A DNA stretch of 34,014 nucleotides. Source: Betaproteobacteria bacterium (GTDB lineage Bacteria; Pseudomonadota; Gammaproteobacteria; Burkholderiales; Burkholderiaceae_C). Where the stretch lies: positions 1-34,014 of the forward strand of contig RFTU01000019.1 in the NCBI GenBank assembly GCA_009923315.1. The letters are read 5' to 3'. Under the pieces are notes generated by a model. It did not search any database. It saw nothing but the letters and a program-made list of their open reading frames with translations, and had not been told where the DNA came from. Shown here piece after piece: positions 8,643-16,835 of this stretch. How positions within the stretch are numbered: the stretch's first letter is position 1; the number at the start of each line of letters is the position of its first letter. A program made the position numbers and the translations under genes.

Positions 8643-9136
8643 GCTTGGCCATCCTTTGGGTGTAAAACGCGCAGCCCAGTGGAGGCAGGCAACGCACGAA
8701 GGTATTTGAATATGCCCGTGGCATGGGCGCACAGCAGGCCGTTGGCCGAGTACACCGAGCCTTCCGTGTAGGCCATGGTGCTGCTGCGGTGGAGCACGCG
8801 CGCTCGACAGACGAGGTGGCCTTCGCCCGGACGCATGAAGGTGGTCTTCATTTCCACCGTCACCACGCCTGGCCCCTTGTCGGCACCCTTCATGTTCAGG
8901 CTGCGCGCGGCATGGGCCATGGTGACGTCCAGCAGCGTCATCGTCACGCCCCCGTGGGCCACCTGCCAGGTGTTGAGCAGTTCGGGCTTCATCGCCACGG
9001 TCAATTCGGCTTCACCGTCTTGCATGCGCACGAGGTTCAAGCCAATGAAGTCGGCAAACGGTACCTGAGTCAGAACCTGAGGCGGTGACGGGTGGGAATT
9101 CAAGGTTGAAGCCTCGCTGGAGACCGGGGCGGTCAT
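8639..9136 (-). CDS. Hotdog-fold thioesterase, PaaI family
   Basis: A 165-aa single hotdog domain. The helix region reads NTWQVAHGGVTMTLLD, in which HGG is the active-site turn of the PaaI/YdiI-type acyl-CoA thioesterases. It is followed by a central sheet (VTVEMKTTFMRPGEG). The expected role is hydrolysis of acyl-CoA or aryl-CoA esters, perhaps releasing CoA from dead-end intermediates. The start ATG 9136 lies 7 nt after the SDR stop, with a GGGGGA purine run upstream. A longer in-frame extension would run into the SDR gene and has no conserved residues. It overlaps the CurA-like gene by 4 nt. Confidence 0.9.
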   Translation of the reverse strand: MTAPVSSEASTLNSHPSPPQVLTQVPFADFIGLNLVRMQDGEAELTVAMKPELLNTWQVAHGGVTMTLLDVTMAHAARSLNMKGADKGPGVVTVEMKTTFMRPGEGHLVCRARVLHRSSTMAYTEGSVYSANGLLCAHATGIFKYLRALPASTGLRVLHPKDGQA

Positions 9137-9143
9137 CGTTTGT

Positions 9144-9932
9144 TCATCCCCCATTGACCGAGGACACGCCGCCATCAATGGCCAATATCTGCCCCGTGAT
9201 GTGCTTGCCGGCCGCGCTGGCGAACAAGAGCGTGGCGCCCTTGAGGTCGTCGTCGTCCCCAATGCGCTTGAGCGGCGCTGCGGCCGCCAGTTTGTCCACG
9301 CCGAAGTGCTCCAGCGTCCCCTTGGTCATCTTGCTCGGGAAGAAGCCCGGCGCCAGGGCATTGACCGTGATGCCAAACCCGCCCCACTCGGCCGCCAGCG
9401 TTCGGGTGAGATTCACCACCGCGCCCTTGCTGGTGCCGTAGGCGATGAACTTCACATGAATGGAGCCCGCCAGACCCGCAATGGAGGCCACATTGATGAT
9501 TCGGCCTTTGCGGCGAGGAATCATGCTGACCTTTCCCACGGCCTGCGAAAACAGGAACACGCTGCGCACATTGAGGTTCATCACCTTGTCCCAGGCTTCC
9601 AGCGGGTAGTCCTCGGCCGGTGCGCCCCAGGTGGCGCCGGCATTGTTGATCAGGATGTCGATCGGGCCCAAGCGCTGGACGGTTTCCGCCACCACGCGTT
9701 GCACCTGTTCGGGGTCGCTGGCATCCGCGGCCACCCAGCGCGCATCGATTCCCTTGGCCGCCAGGTCAGCGGCCGCCTCTTCCAGATCGGCCGCCTTGCG
9801 CGAGGTGAGCATCACCTTGGCACCGGCCTCGCCCAAGCTCTCGGCCATCTGCAGGCCCAGGCCCCGCGAACCACCCGTGACCAGGGCCACCTGACCGGTC
9901 AGGTCGAACAGTTGCGTGATCGGTGTGCTCAT
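9144..9932 (-). CDS. SDR-family oxidoreductase
   Basis: A 262-aa classical SDR. The cofactor motif TGGSRGLG is near residue 19, NNAG marks the central strand, and the active site comprises S150, Y165 and K169 (YGTSK). The C-terminal PG motif (NALAPGFFPSKMT) and DGG end are typical of 3-oxoacyl or alcohol-dehydrogenase type members. ATG 9932 has AAAGG 9 nt upstream. Its place between acyl-CoA dehydrogenase and thioesterase suggests oxidation of a hydroxyacyl or alcohol intermediate; the exact substrate cannot be read. It is only distantly similar to the SDR at 6251-7165, so this is not a local duplication. Confidence 0.92.
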   Translation of the reverse strand: MSTPITQLFDLTGQVALVTGGSRGLGLQMAESLGEAGAKVMLTSRKAADLEEAAADLAAKGIDARWVAADASDPEQVQRVVAETVQRLGPIDILINNAGATWGAPAEDYPLEAWDKVMNLNVRSVFLFSQAVGKVSMIPRRKGRIINVASIAGLAGSIHVKFIAYGTSKGAVVNLTRTLAAEWGGFGITVNALAPGFFPSKMTKGTLEHFGVDKLAAAAPLKRIGDDDDLKGATLLFASAAGKHITGQILAIDGGVSSVNGG

Positions 9933-10008
9933 GGAGGCGTGCCTTTCGGAATCTGGATGGTGCTCGGGGTCTTGTCGAATGTGGGCTGCAAACCGGTTTG
10001 CCCATCTC

Positions 10009-11850
10009 TCAGAACCATTCGTCCCGCATGGTGCGACACACATCATGGCGTGCTGCCACGACTTGCAACCACGGGCCGATCTTGGGCAACTCGTAATCAA
10101 AAAAGTAGCGCTGCGCCGCTCGCAGGCCCTGGTGCTGTGCCGTACCCGCCTGCGCAAGCAAGGCGATGTCCAGCCACAACCAGGCAAGGACCACATGCCC
10201 GAACCCCTGCAGGTAGGGCGTGGCATTGGCCAGCGCTTCCTCCGGTACCCCGGTGGCCCAGGCCGCCTCGGTAGCGGCTTCCAACTGCTCAAGCGCGCGC
10301 GCCAATGGATCGGCGTGCACCGCCAGTGAAGTGTGACCTCGGGCACGCTCGATGGTTTGACGGACTCGGCCGGCCAGGAGTTTGAGCCCCGCGCCACCTT
10401 CCATCACCACCTTGCGGCCCAACAGGTCCAGGGCCTGTATGCCATGCGTGCCTTCGTGGATCATGTTCAGGCGGTTGTCTCGCCAGTACTGTTCCACAGG
10501 GAAATCCCGCGTGTAGCCGTAGCCACCGTGCACCTGTATGGCCAGACTGTTGGCCTCCAGGCACCACTCGCTGGGCCAACTCTTGGCGATGGGGGTGAGC
10601 ACCTCGAGCAGCAGACGCGCCTGCTCGCGAGAGCCTTCCGTGCCCGTGTGCCATTCGTCCACCAAGCGGGCACAGTACAACTCCAAGGCCAAAGCACCTT
10701 CGCAATAGGCCTTTTGTGCCAGCAGCATGCGCTTGACATCCGCATGCTCCAGGATCGGCACTTGCGGTTGTCCAGCGTCCTTACCCGCCGGCCCGATCGG
10801 GCGACCCTGTGGGCGCTGGCGGGCATAGGCCAGTGAAGCTTCGTAGCCCGCCATGCCCAACATGGCAGCGGCCATGCCCACACCGATCCGGGCCTCGTTC
10901 ATCATGTGGAACATGCAGTGAAGGCCCTGTCCCGGGGCACCGACTCGGTAACCGATCGCGCCAGCCCCCTTGCCATCGAGGCCACCGCCGCCCTGCCCGG
11001 CGCGAACCGGAAAACGGCCCTCGCCGAAGTTGAGCAGCGTGTTGGTGGTGCCGCGCCAGCCACACTTGTGGTTCAAGCCCGCCAGGGACACATCGTTGCG
11101 CTCGGCCGTGAGTTGCCCGTGCTCGTCCACGAGCTGCTTGGGCACGATGAACAGCGAAATGCCCTTGACCCCGGGGACGGTCTGACCATCCGCGCCTGGA
11201 ATCTTGGCCAGCACGAGGTGGATGATGTTTTCCGTGAGCTCGTGTTCACCGGCACTGATCCACATCTTGTTTCCGCGAAGTCGATAACGCGGGCCCAGGG
11301 GGTCCGACTCGAAGTCGGGCCCGTCGGGCGTGGCGCGAGTGGCCACATCCGACAGGCTGGAGCCGGCCTGCGGCTCGCTCAAGCACATGGTGCCGGAAAA
11401 GCGGCCGCTGAACTCATTGTGCGCAAACACCTGCCGCTGTAGCGGAGTGCCGTGGGCCATCAGGAGATTGGCATTGCCCACGCTGAGCATGCCCGCACCG
11501 ATGCTCACCGAGGCCTTGGCAAAAAAGGCATTGGCAGCGGACTCCACCGTGTAGGGCAGCTGCATGCCGCCGATGGCGTAGTCCTGAGCGGCGCTGAGCA
11601 TGCCACTGGCGGCATAGGCGTCCCAGGCCGCTTTGGTGGCCTGCGGCAGGATCACCTTCTCCCCGTCGAATCGCGGCTCTTCAAGGTCGACCAGCCGGTT
11701 GTAGGGCTCGAACTTTTCGCGGGCGATGCGTTCGCAGGTGTCCAGCACCTGGCCGAACGTCTCACGGCCATGGTCGGCAAAGCGTTCGCGCTGGGCGAGC
11801 TGTTCGACCTGCAACCAGTCGTACAGGAGGAAGTCCAGAATTTGGCGCAT
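10009..11850 (-). CDS. Acyl-CoA dehydrogenase (long, about 610-aa type)
   Basis: FAD-dependent acyl-CoA dehydrogenase, 613 aa, catalysing the first, alpha-beta desaturating step of beta-oxidation. The N-terminal helical extension precedes the core. The substrate/FAD loop TMCLSEPQAGSSLSDV and KMWISAGEH are clear. The C-terminal catalytic region reads NMIHEGTHGIQALDLLGRK with the probable catalytic base E466. A further C-terminal helical domain follows, as in the long DmdC/FadE-like class. I start at ATG 11850 because TGAGG lies 9 nt upstream. The ATG at 11871 has no ribosome site and falls in a hairpin loop. It is placed between thiolase and SDR, consistent with one catabolic operon. Confidence 0.93.
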   Translation of the reverse strand: MRQILDFLLYDWLQVEQLAQRERFADHGRETFGQVLDTCERIAREKFEPYNRLVDLEEPRFDGEKVILPQATKAAWDAYAASGMLSAAQDYAIGGMQLPYTVESAANAFFAKASVSIGAGMLSVGNANLLMAHGTPLQRQVFAHNEFSGRFSGTMCLSEPQAGSSLSDVATRATPDGPDFESDPLGPRYRLRGNKMWISAGEHELTENIIHLVLAKIPGADGQTVPGVKGISLFIVPKQLVDEHGQLTAERNDVSLAGLNHKCGWRGTTNTLLNFGEGRFPVRAGQGGGGLDGKGAGAIGYRVGAPGQGLHCMFHMMNEARIGVGMAAAMLGMAGYEASLAYARQRPQGRPIGPAGKDAGQPQVPILEHADVKRMLLAQKAYCEGALALELYCARLVDEWHTGTEGSREQARLLLEVLTPIAKSWPSEWCLEANSLAIQVHGGYGYTRDFPVEQYWRDNRLNMIHEGTHGIQALDLLGRKVVMEGGAGLKLLAGRVRQTIERARGHTSLAVHADPLARALEQLEAATEAAWATGVPEEALANATPYLQGFGHVVLAWLWLDIALLAQAGTAQHQGLRAAQRYFFDYELPKIGPWLQVVAARHDVCRTMRDEWF

Positions 11851-11858
11851 CTCAGGAC

Positions 11859-11894
11859 GCCTCACGGGCATTCAGGCCAGGCGCTGCGTGAGGC
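11859..11894 (-). promoter_or_regulatory. Inverted repeat masking the acyl-CoA dehydrogenase ribosome site
   Basis: An 8-bp perfect inverted repeat, GCCTCACG (11859-11866) and CGTGAGGC (11887-11894), encloses 20 nt. On the minus strand the second arm contains the TGAGG that serves the start at 11850. The folded mRNA would hide the ribosome site. No T-run follows, so it is not a terminator. A regulatory role is inferred. Confidence 0.4.
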
Positions 11895-11916
11895 AGACCG
11901 GTCATGGGTGCTGGGC

Positions 11917-13092
11917 TCAAAGAACCTCGAATACACCGGCTGCGCCCATGCCACCACCGATGCACATGGTCACGCATACCCGCTTGGCACCGCGGCGCTT
12001 GCCTTCGATGAGGGCATGTCCGGTCAGCCGCTGGCCGGAGACGCCATAAGGATGACCCAGCGCAATCGCCCCCCCGTTCACATTCAAGCGGTCGGCAGGA
12101 ATGCCGAGCTTGTCGCGGCAATACAGCACCTGCACGGCGAAGGCCTCATTCAACTCCCAGAGATCGATATCCTTGATCGACAGGCCCAGGCGCTTGAGCA
12201 CCTTGGGCACAGCAAACACCGGCCCGATGCCCATTTCATCGGGCTCACAGCCGGCCACCGCAAAGCCCAGGAAACGACCCAGGGGTTGGAGGTGATGGCG
12301 CTGAGCGAAGGCCTCGCTGACCACGGTGCAGGCACCCGCGCCATCGCTGAACTGACTGGCGTTGCCCGCTGAAATCACGCCGCCGGGAATGGCAGGGCGA
12401 ATGCCGCTGATGCCTTCCTTGGTCGTGCCTTCGCGGGTGCCTTCATCCTTGCTGACCGTCACTTGCTTGGACGTCATGCCGCGCACCGGATCGGCCACGC
12501 CAGCGGTGACGGTGATGGGCGCAATCTCGTCGTCGAACTTGCCGGCCACCTGTGCGGCACAGGCCTTTTGCTGGCTGGCTGCACCGTACTCGTCCATGGC
12601 ATCGCGGCCTATGCCATAGCGCTTGGCCACTTGCTCGGCGGTCTGCAGCATGTTCCAGTAGATCTCGGGTTTCTTGGCGTGCAAGGAAGGGTCGCGCAGC
12701 ATGTGCTGGTTCATTTCCTGCTGCACGCAGGAGATGCTTTCCACGCCGCCGGCCAGATACACATCACCCTCACCGGCGATGATGCGCTGGGCAGCCAGGG
12801 CAATGGTCTGAAGGCCAGAGGAACAGAAGCGGTTGACCGTCATGCCCGAGACCGTCACCGGCCCCCCCGCCATCAGGGCAATCTGGCGCGCGATGTTGGC
12901 GCCGGTGGCGCCTTCTGGGTTGGCACAGCCCATGATCACGTCTTCGACGGCATCCCATTCAATACCCGCCCGCGCAAGCGCGTGCTGCACCGCATGGCCG
13001 CCCAGGGTGGCACCGTGGGTCATGTTGAAGGCGCCCTTCCAGCTCTTGGCCAGTGGTGTGCGGGCGGTGGAAACGATCAGTGCGTTGCTCAT
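11917..13092 (-). CDS. Acetyl-CoA C-acyltransferase (thiolase)
   Basis: A 391-aa degradative-type thiolase that cleaves 3-ketoacyl-CoA with CoA to acetyl-CoA and a shortened acyl-CoA. The nucleophile is C90 in NRFCSSGLQ. The catalytic histidine H347 lies in the GHP motif (ALGHPYG), and the second cysteine C377 is in [11 protein letters not shown]. Length and motif spacing are normal and nothing is missing. AGGA precedes ATG 13092 by 8 nt. It follows the FadB-type gene by 56 nt, so together they would form a multienzyme beta-oxidation pair (alpha and beta subunit functions). Whether it acts on long, medium or aromatic acyl chains cannot be told. FadA is the closest functional name. Confidence 0.95.
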   Translation of the reverse strand: MSNALIVSTARTPLAKSWKGAFNMTHGATLGGHAVQHALARAGIEWDAVEDVIMGCANPEGATGANIARQIALMAGGPVTVSGMTVNRFCSSGLQTIALAAQRIIAGEGDVYLAGGVESISCVQQEMNQHMLRDPSLHAKKPEIYWNMLQTAEQVAKRYGIGRDAMDEYGAASQQKACAAQVAGKFDDEIAPITVTAGVADPVRGMTSKQVTVSKDEGTREGTTKEGISGIRPAIPGGVISAGNASQFSDGAGACTVVSEAFAQRHHLQPLGRFLGFAVAGCEPDEMGIGPVFAVPKVLKRLGLSIKDIDLWELNEAFAVQVLYCRDKLGIPADRLNVNGGAIALGHPYGVSGQRLTGHALIEGKRRGAKRVCVTMCIGGGMGAAGVFEVL

Positions 13093-13148
13093 CGGGGGAG
13101 TCCTGGTGTTCGGTGTAGACGGCTGTCAGTCTTGCCTGCAGCGTCGCA

Positions 13149-15222
13149 TCAGCTGAAGGTTTTGCCTTCGGCGGCCAGCCGAGCCAGCAGCGGCGCGGGC
13201 CGCCAGAACTCGGCGTCGTCATGCGGGTTGCGCGCGAAGCGCTTCATGGCCTGCACCACATTGAACAAGCCTTGCGTGTCCGCATAGCACAAGGGACCGC
13301 CGCGCCACAGAGGGAACCCATAGCCGGTGAGGTACACCATGTCGACATCGCTGGCCTTGTTGGCGATGCCCTCTTCCAAGATCTTGGCCGCTTCGTTCAC
13401 CAATGCGTACACCAGGCGTTGGACGATCTCCTCATCCGAAATCTTCCGCGGTTCAATACCCAATTCGCGCCGGTGGTCTTCGATCATCTTCACCACCTCG
13501 GCCGATGGCATGGCATCGCGCTGGCCTGGTGCGTAGTCGTACCAGCCGGCGCCGGTCTTCTGGCCGTAGCGGCCTTTTTCACACAGCAGATCGGCCGTCT
13601 TGCTGTAGCGCATGTGGGGCTTTTCCAAATACCGACGCTTGCGGATAGCCCAGCCGATGTCGTTGCCGGCCAGGTCGCCCATGCGGAACGGCCCCATCGC
13701 AAAACCAAACTTCTCCACGGCCTTGTCAACCTGAGCCGGCGTACAGCCCTCTTCCAGGAGGAAGCCGGCTTGACGGCTGTACTGCTCGATCATTCGGTTG
13801 CCAATGAAGCCGTCGCACACCCCCGAGACCACGGCAGTCTTCTTGATGGTCTTGGCCACCTTCATGACCGTGGCCAACACATCCTTAGCGGTCTCGCGGC
13901 CACGCACCACCTCCAGCAGCTTCATCACATTGGCGGGACTGAAGAAGTGCATGCCCACCACATCCTGAGGGCGCTTGGTGAACGATGCGATCTTGTCGAC
14001 ATCCAGCGTGGAGGTGTTGGAAGCCAGGATGGCGCCGGGCTTGGCCACCGCATCGAGCCTGGCGAAGACCTGCTGCTTGACGCCGATTTCCTCAAACACC
14101 GCCTCAATGATGAGGTCGCAGCCCTTGAGGTCGTCGTAGCTCAGCGTGGTCTTGAGCAGAGCCATGCGCTCTTCGTACTTCTCGGGTTTGAGTTTGCCCT
14201 TCTTGACTTGCGACTCGTAGTTCTTGCGGATGGTGGCCACGCCTCGGTCCAGGGCTTGCTGCTGGGTTTCCAGGATGGTCACCGGAATGCCGGCGTTGAG
14301 GAAGTTCATCGAGATGCCCCCTCCCATGGTGCCCGCGCCGATCACGCCCACCGTGGTGATGGCGCGCAGCGGGGTGTCGTCGGGCACATCCGGGATCTTG
14401 CTGGCAGCGCGCTCTCCGAAGAAGGCATGGCGCAACGCCTTGGATTCGGGCGTCATCATCAGCGCCAGGAAGTGGCTGCGCTCCACCAACAGGCCTTCCT
14501 CGATGCCCTTCTTGGTGGCCGCTTCCACGCAGTCGACGCACTTTTCGGGCGCCGGGAAGTGCTTGGCTACCGCGCGAACCGTGTTGCGCGCGAAGGCGAA
14601 GAAGGCATCGCCTTGAGGGTGAGACGCTTTGAGATGGCGCACCAGCGGCAGCGGCCGCACAGGGGCCACTTCCAAGGCGAAGGCGCAAGCACCCTCCAGC
14701 AAATCACCTTCGATCACCCGGTCCAACAGCTTCTGACCAGGCAGCAACGCCAGCGCCTTTGACGATCATGTTGAGCGCGGTTTCCACCCCCAATACGCGC
14801 GGCAGTCTCTGGGTTCCACCGGCGCCCGGCACCAGGCCGAGCTTCACCTCGGGCAGCGCGATCTGTGCACCGGGTGACGCCACGCGGTAATGGCACCCCA
14901 GCGCCAGCTCCAGGCCGCCGCCCATGCAGACCGTATGGATGGCCGCCACCACCGGCTTGGGCGTGCTTTCGCACAAGCGAATCAGGCTCAGCAGATTGGG
15001 CTCCTGCAAGGCCTTGGGCGAGCCAAATTCACGGATGTCGGCCCCGCCCGAGAACGCTTTGCCCGCGCCCGTGATCACGATCGCCGTGACCGCCGCGTCG
15101 GCAACTGCCTGCTCAATGCCCGCGGCGATGGCTTGTCGGGTGGCCAGGCCCAGCCCGTTGACCGGCGGGTTGTTCAGGGTGATGACGGCAACGGCGCCGC
15201 GCACCTCGTAGCTTGCGCTCAT
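13149..15222 (-). pseudogene. FadB/FadJ-type enoyl-CoA hydratase / 3-hydroxyacyl-CoA dehydrogenase, frameshifted
   Basis: Bifunctional beta-oxidation enzyme split over two frames. Part one starts at ATG 15222 (AAGGAG 9 nt upstream) and carries the crotonase half: GGGLELALG and [17 protein letters not shown], with both active-site glutamates. It reads through MIVKGA, then enters a wrong frame and stops at TGA 14706-14704. Part two continues in the +1 frame from about 14757 ([11 protein letters not shown]) and carries the NAD-binding motif VGVIGAGTMGGG and the full 3-hydroxyacyl-CoA dehydrogenase half, ending at 13149. The second frame is closed upstream by a stop at 14768-14766, so the break lies between 14768 and 14704, most likely at 14757-14745. 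From memory of relatives, about 20 nt appear to be missing there, which argues for a deletion rather than a one-base error. Both halves otherwise look undecayed. Confidence 0.85.
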
Positions 15223-15309
15223 GGGGCGGGTCTCCTTGTGGGGTAGGTGCTGGAAGTGGTGGTCGAGGTGCGCGTCAAAAAATCGCACGCTCGTTCTATT
15301 CTAGAGGGC

Positions 15310-16011
15310 TCAAACCTCGAGCCATTCCTTGCGGATGTATCGGTTTTCCCGCAATGCGGCCGGGGTCCCTTCAAACACGATCTGGCCATGTCCCATGACG
15401 AGGCAGCGCTCAGACACTTCCAGGGCGATCGTGAGCTTTTGCTCGACCAGCAAGACCGATACGCCACGCCGCTTGAGTTCCCGAAGGTACTCCGCCACCA
15501 GCTCCACGATCTTGGGCGCCAGTCCCTCGGTGGGCTCGTCGATCATGATGAGGTCGGGGTCGCCCATCAGCGTGCGGCACAGCGTCAACATCTGTTGCTC
15601 ACCACCGGACAGCACCCCTGCCTCGGTATGCTGTCGCTCCTTCAGACGAGGAAAAAGCGCGTACATGTCGTCGAACTGCCAGCGCGCCTTCGGGTCCGGC
15701 TTGGCGGCCTTGCAGCCCAGCATCAGGTTCTGGTGTACCGTGAGCTTGGGGAAGATGTCCCGGTTCTCCGGCACGTAGCCGATTCCGCGGTGCGCGATCT
15801 CAAAGGCCTTGTCACCAATGAGCTCCTGGCCCCTCCACTGCACCGATCCGCTGGCGTCCACCAGTCCCATCACGGCCTTGACGGTGGTCGAGCGACCCGA
15901 CCCGTTGCGGCCCAGCAAGCCGACGATCTCGCCGGGCTGGACGCTGAAGTTCACGCCGTGCAGGACGTGGCTCTTGCCATAGAAGGCGTGGAGGTTGGAA
16001 ACATGGAGCAT
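15310..16011 (-). CDS. livF: Liv-type ABC transporter ATP-binding protein LivF
   Basis: A 233-aa ATPase subunit of a branched-chain amino acid type (HAAT) importer. Walker A reads GRNGSGRST at residues 34-42, with Arg40 in place of the normally invariant Lys. The other elements are standard: Q-loop region GYVPENRDIFP, signature LSGGEQQ, Walker B LIMIDEPTEGL, and H-loop region replaced by LLVEQ as is usual in LivF. I recall Arg at this position in other burkholderial LivF proteins, so it is probably lineage-typical, not a defect. It is the last transporter gene, 20 nt behind livG. The FadB-type gene follows after 87 nt in the same direction. That gap contains only a TAGAAT hexamer (15298-15303) as a weak promoter hint. 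Confidence 0.93.
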   Translation of the reverse strand: MLHVSNLHAFYGKSHVLHGVNFSVQPGEIVGLLGRNGSGRSTTVKAVMGLVDASGSVQWRGQELIGDKAFEIAHRGIGYVPENRDIFPKLTVHQNLMLGCKAAKPDPKARWQFDDMYALFPRLKERQHTEAGVLSGGEQQMLTLCRTLMGDPDLIMIDEPTEGLAPKIVELVAEYLRELKRRGVSVLLVEQKLTIALEVSERCLVMGHGQIVFEGTPAALRENRYIRKEWLEV

Positions 16012-16031
16012 GTGCGCTGCGCAATCGGGTT

Positions 16032-16835
16032 TCAGGCGCCGGCGGTAGCGGCCTGTTGCTCGGCCAGAACCGAACCGAGGTAAGCCTCCTGCACCCGGGC
16101 ATCGGCTCTGACGCGCTCGGGTGTATCAAAGGCAATCACTTCGCCGTAGACCAGTACGGCGATCTTGTCGGCCAATCCAAAGACCACACCCATGTCGTGC
16201 TCGACGGTGAGCAAGGTCTTGCCCTCGGTGACATCACGGATCAGGCGGACAAAGCGCATGGTCTCGCTCTTGCTCATGCCCGCCGTGGGCTCGTCCAGCA
16301 GGATCACCGGCGAACCACCTGCAATCGTGACCCCCACTTCCAGCGCTCGCTGCTCCGCGTAGGTCAGATTCATCGCCAGATGGTCTTTTTTCTTGTCCAG
16401 CTTGATCATCTCCAGCACGTCATCGACCCGTTCGGTGACATCGTCCAGATCGGCCAGGAAGCGCCAGAAGGCATAGCGATGGCCCAGGCTCCACAAGACG
16501 GCGCAGCGAATGTTTTCAAACGCCGTCAAGCGGGTGAACAGATTGCTGACCTGAAAGCTACGGGCCAGACCGCGCCGATTGATATCGAAAGGCTTGCGGC
16601 CGTCGATGCGCTGGCCCATCAGGCGGATCTCGCCGCTGGTGGGCGCAAAACGTCCGCTGATCAGGTTGAACAGCGTGCTCTTGCCCGCACCATTGGGGCC
16701 GATGATGGCCACGCGCTCACCCTGGGCCACGCTCAAACTGGCACCCCGGATGATCTCGGTCTTGCCAAAGCTCTTGCGCACATCCACCAGTTCAACGGCC
16801 AGCGCCGTGGCGTTCGCGTTCGGATGGCTGCTCAT
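16032..16835 (-). CDS. livG: Liv-type ABC transporter ATP-binding protein LivG
   Basis: A 267-aa ATPase partner of LivF. Walker A GPNGAGKST is intact with its Lys. The signature region is the divergent LTYAEQRALEVG, as in LivG proteins. Walker B is VILLDEPTAGM and the switch histidine is in LLTVEHDMGVVFGLAD. The LivG-type insertion between Q-loop and signature (FWRFLADLDDVTERVDDVLEM) is present. ATG 16835 overlaps the livM TGA (ATGA), fixing the start and coupling translation. It works with LivF under the LivH-LivM membrane pair, giving one canonical and one Arg-substituted ATP site motif per heterodimer. Confidence 0.95.
   Translation of the reverse strand: MSSHPNANATALAVELVDVRKSFGKTEIIRGASLSVAQGERVAIIGPNGAGKSTLFNLISGRFAPTSGEIRLMGQRIDGRKPFDINRRGLARSFQVSNLFTRLTAFENIRCAVLWSLGHRYAFWRFLADLDDVTERVDDVLEMIKLDKKKDHLAMNLTYAEQRALEVGVTIAGGSPVILLDEPTAGMSKSETMRFVRLIRDVTEGKTLLTVEHDMGVVFGLADKIAVLVYGEVIAFDTPERVRADARVQEAYLGSVLAEQQAATAGA

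Noticed and set aside
6251-9932. The two SDR genes as a local tandem duplication
   Set aside because: Their cofactor and active-site motifs differ (TGAASGFG/YNVTK versus TGGSRGLG/YGTSK), as do their lengths and flanks; they share only the family fold.
13221-14762. 513-codon plus-strand open frame antisense to the fadB-like gene
   Set aside because: Shadow of the dehydrogenase coding frame, with His/Leu/Gln-rich composition and no motifs.
14745-14768. Programmed ribosomal frameshift in the fadB-like gene
   Set aside because: No classic slippery heptamer or downstream pseudoknot is evident, and the linker looks shortened, so deletion or error is more likely.
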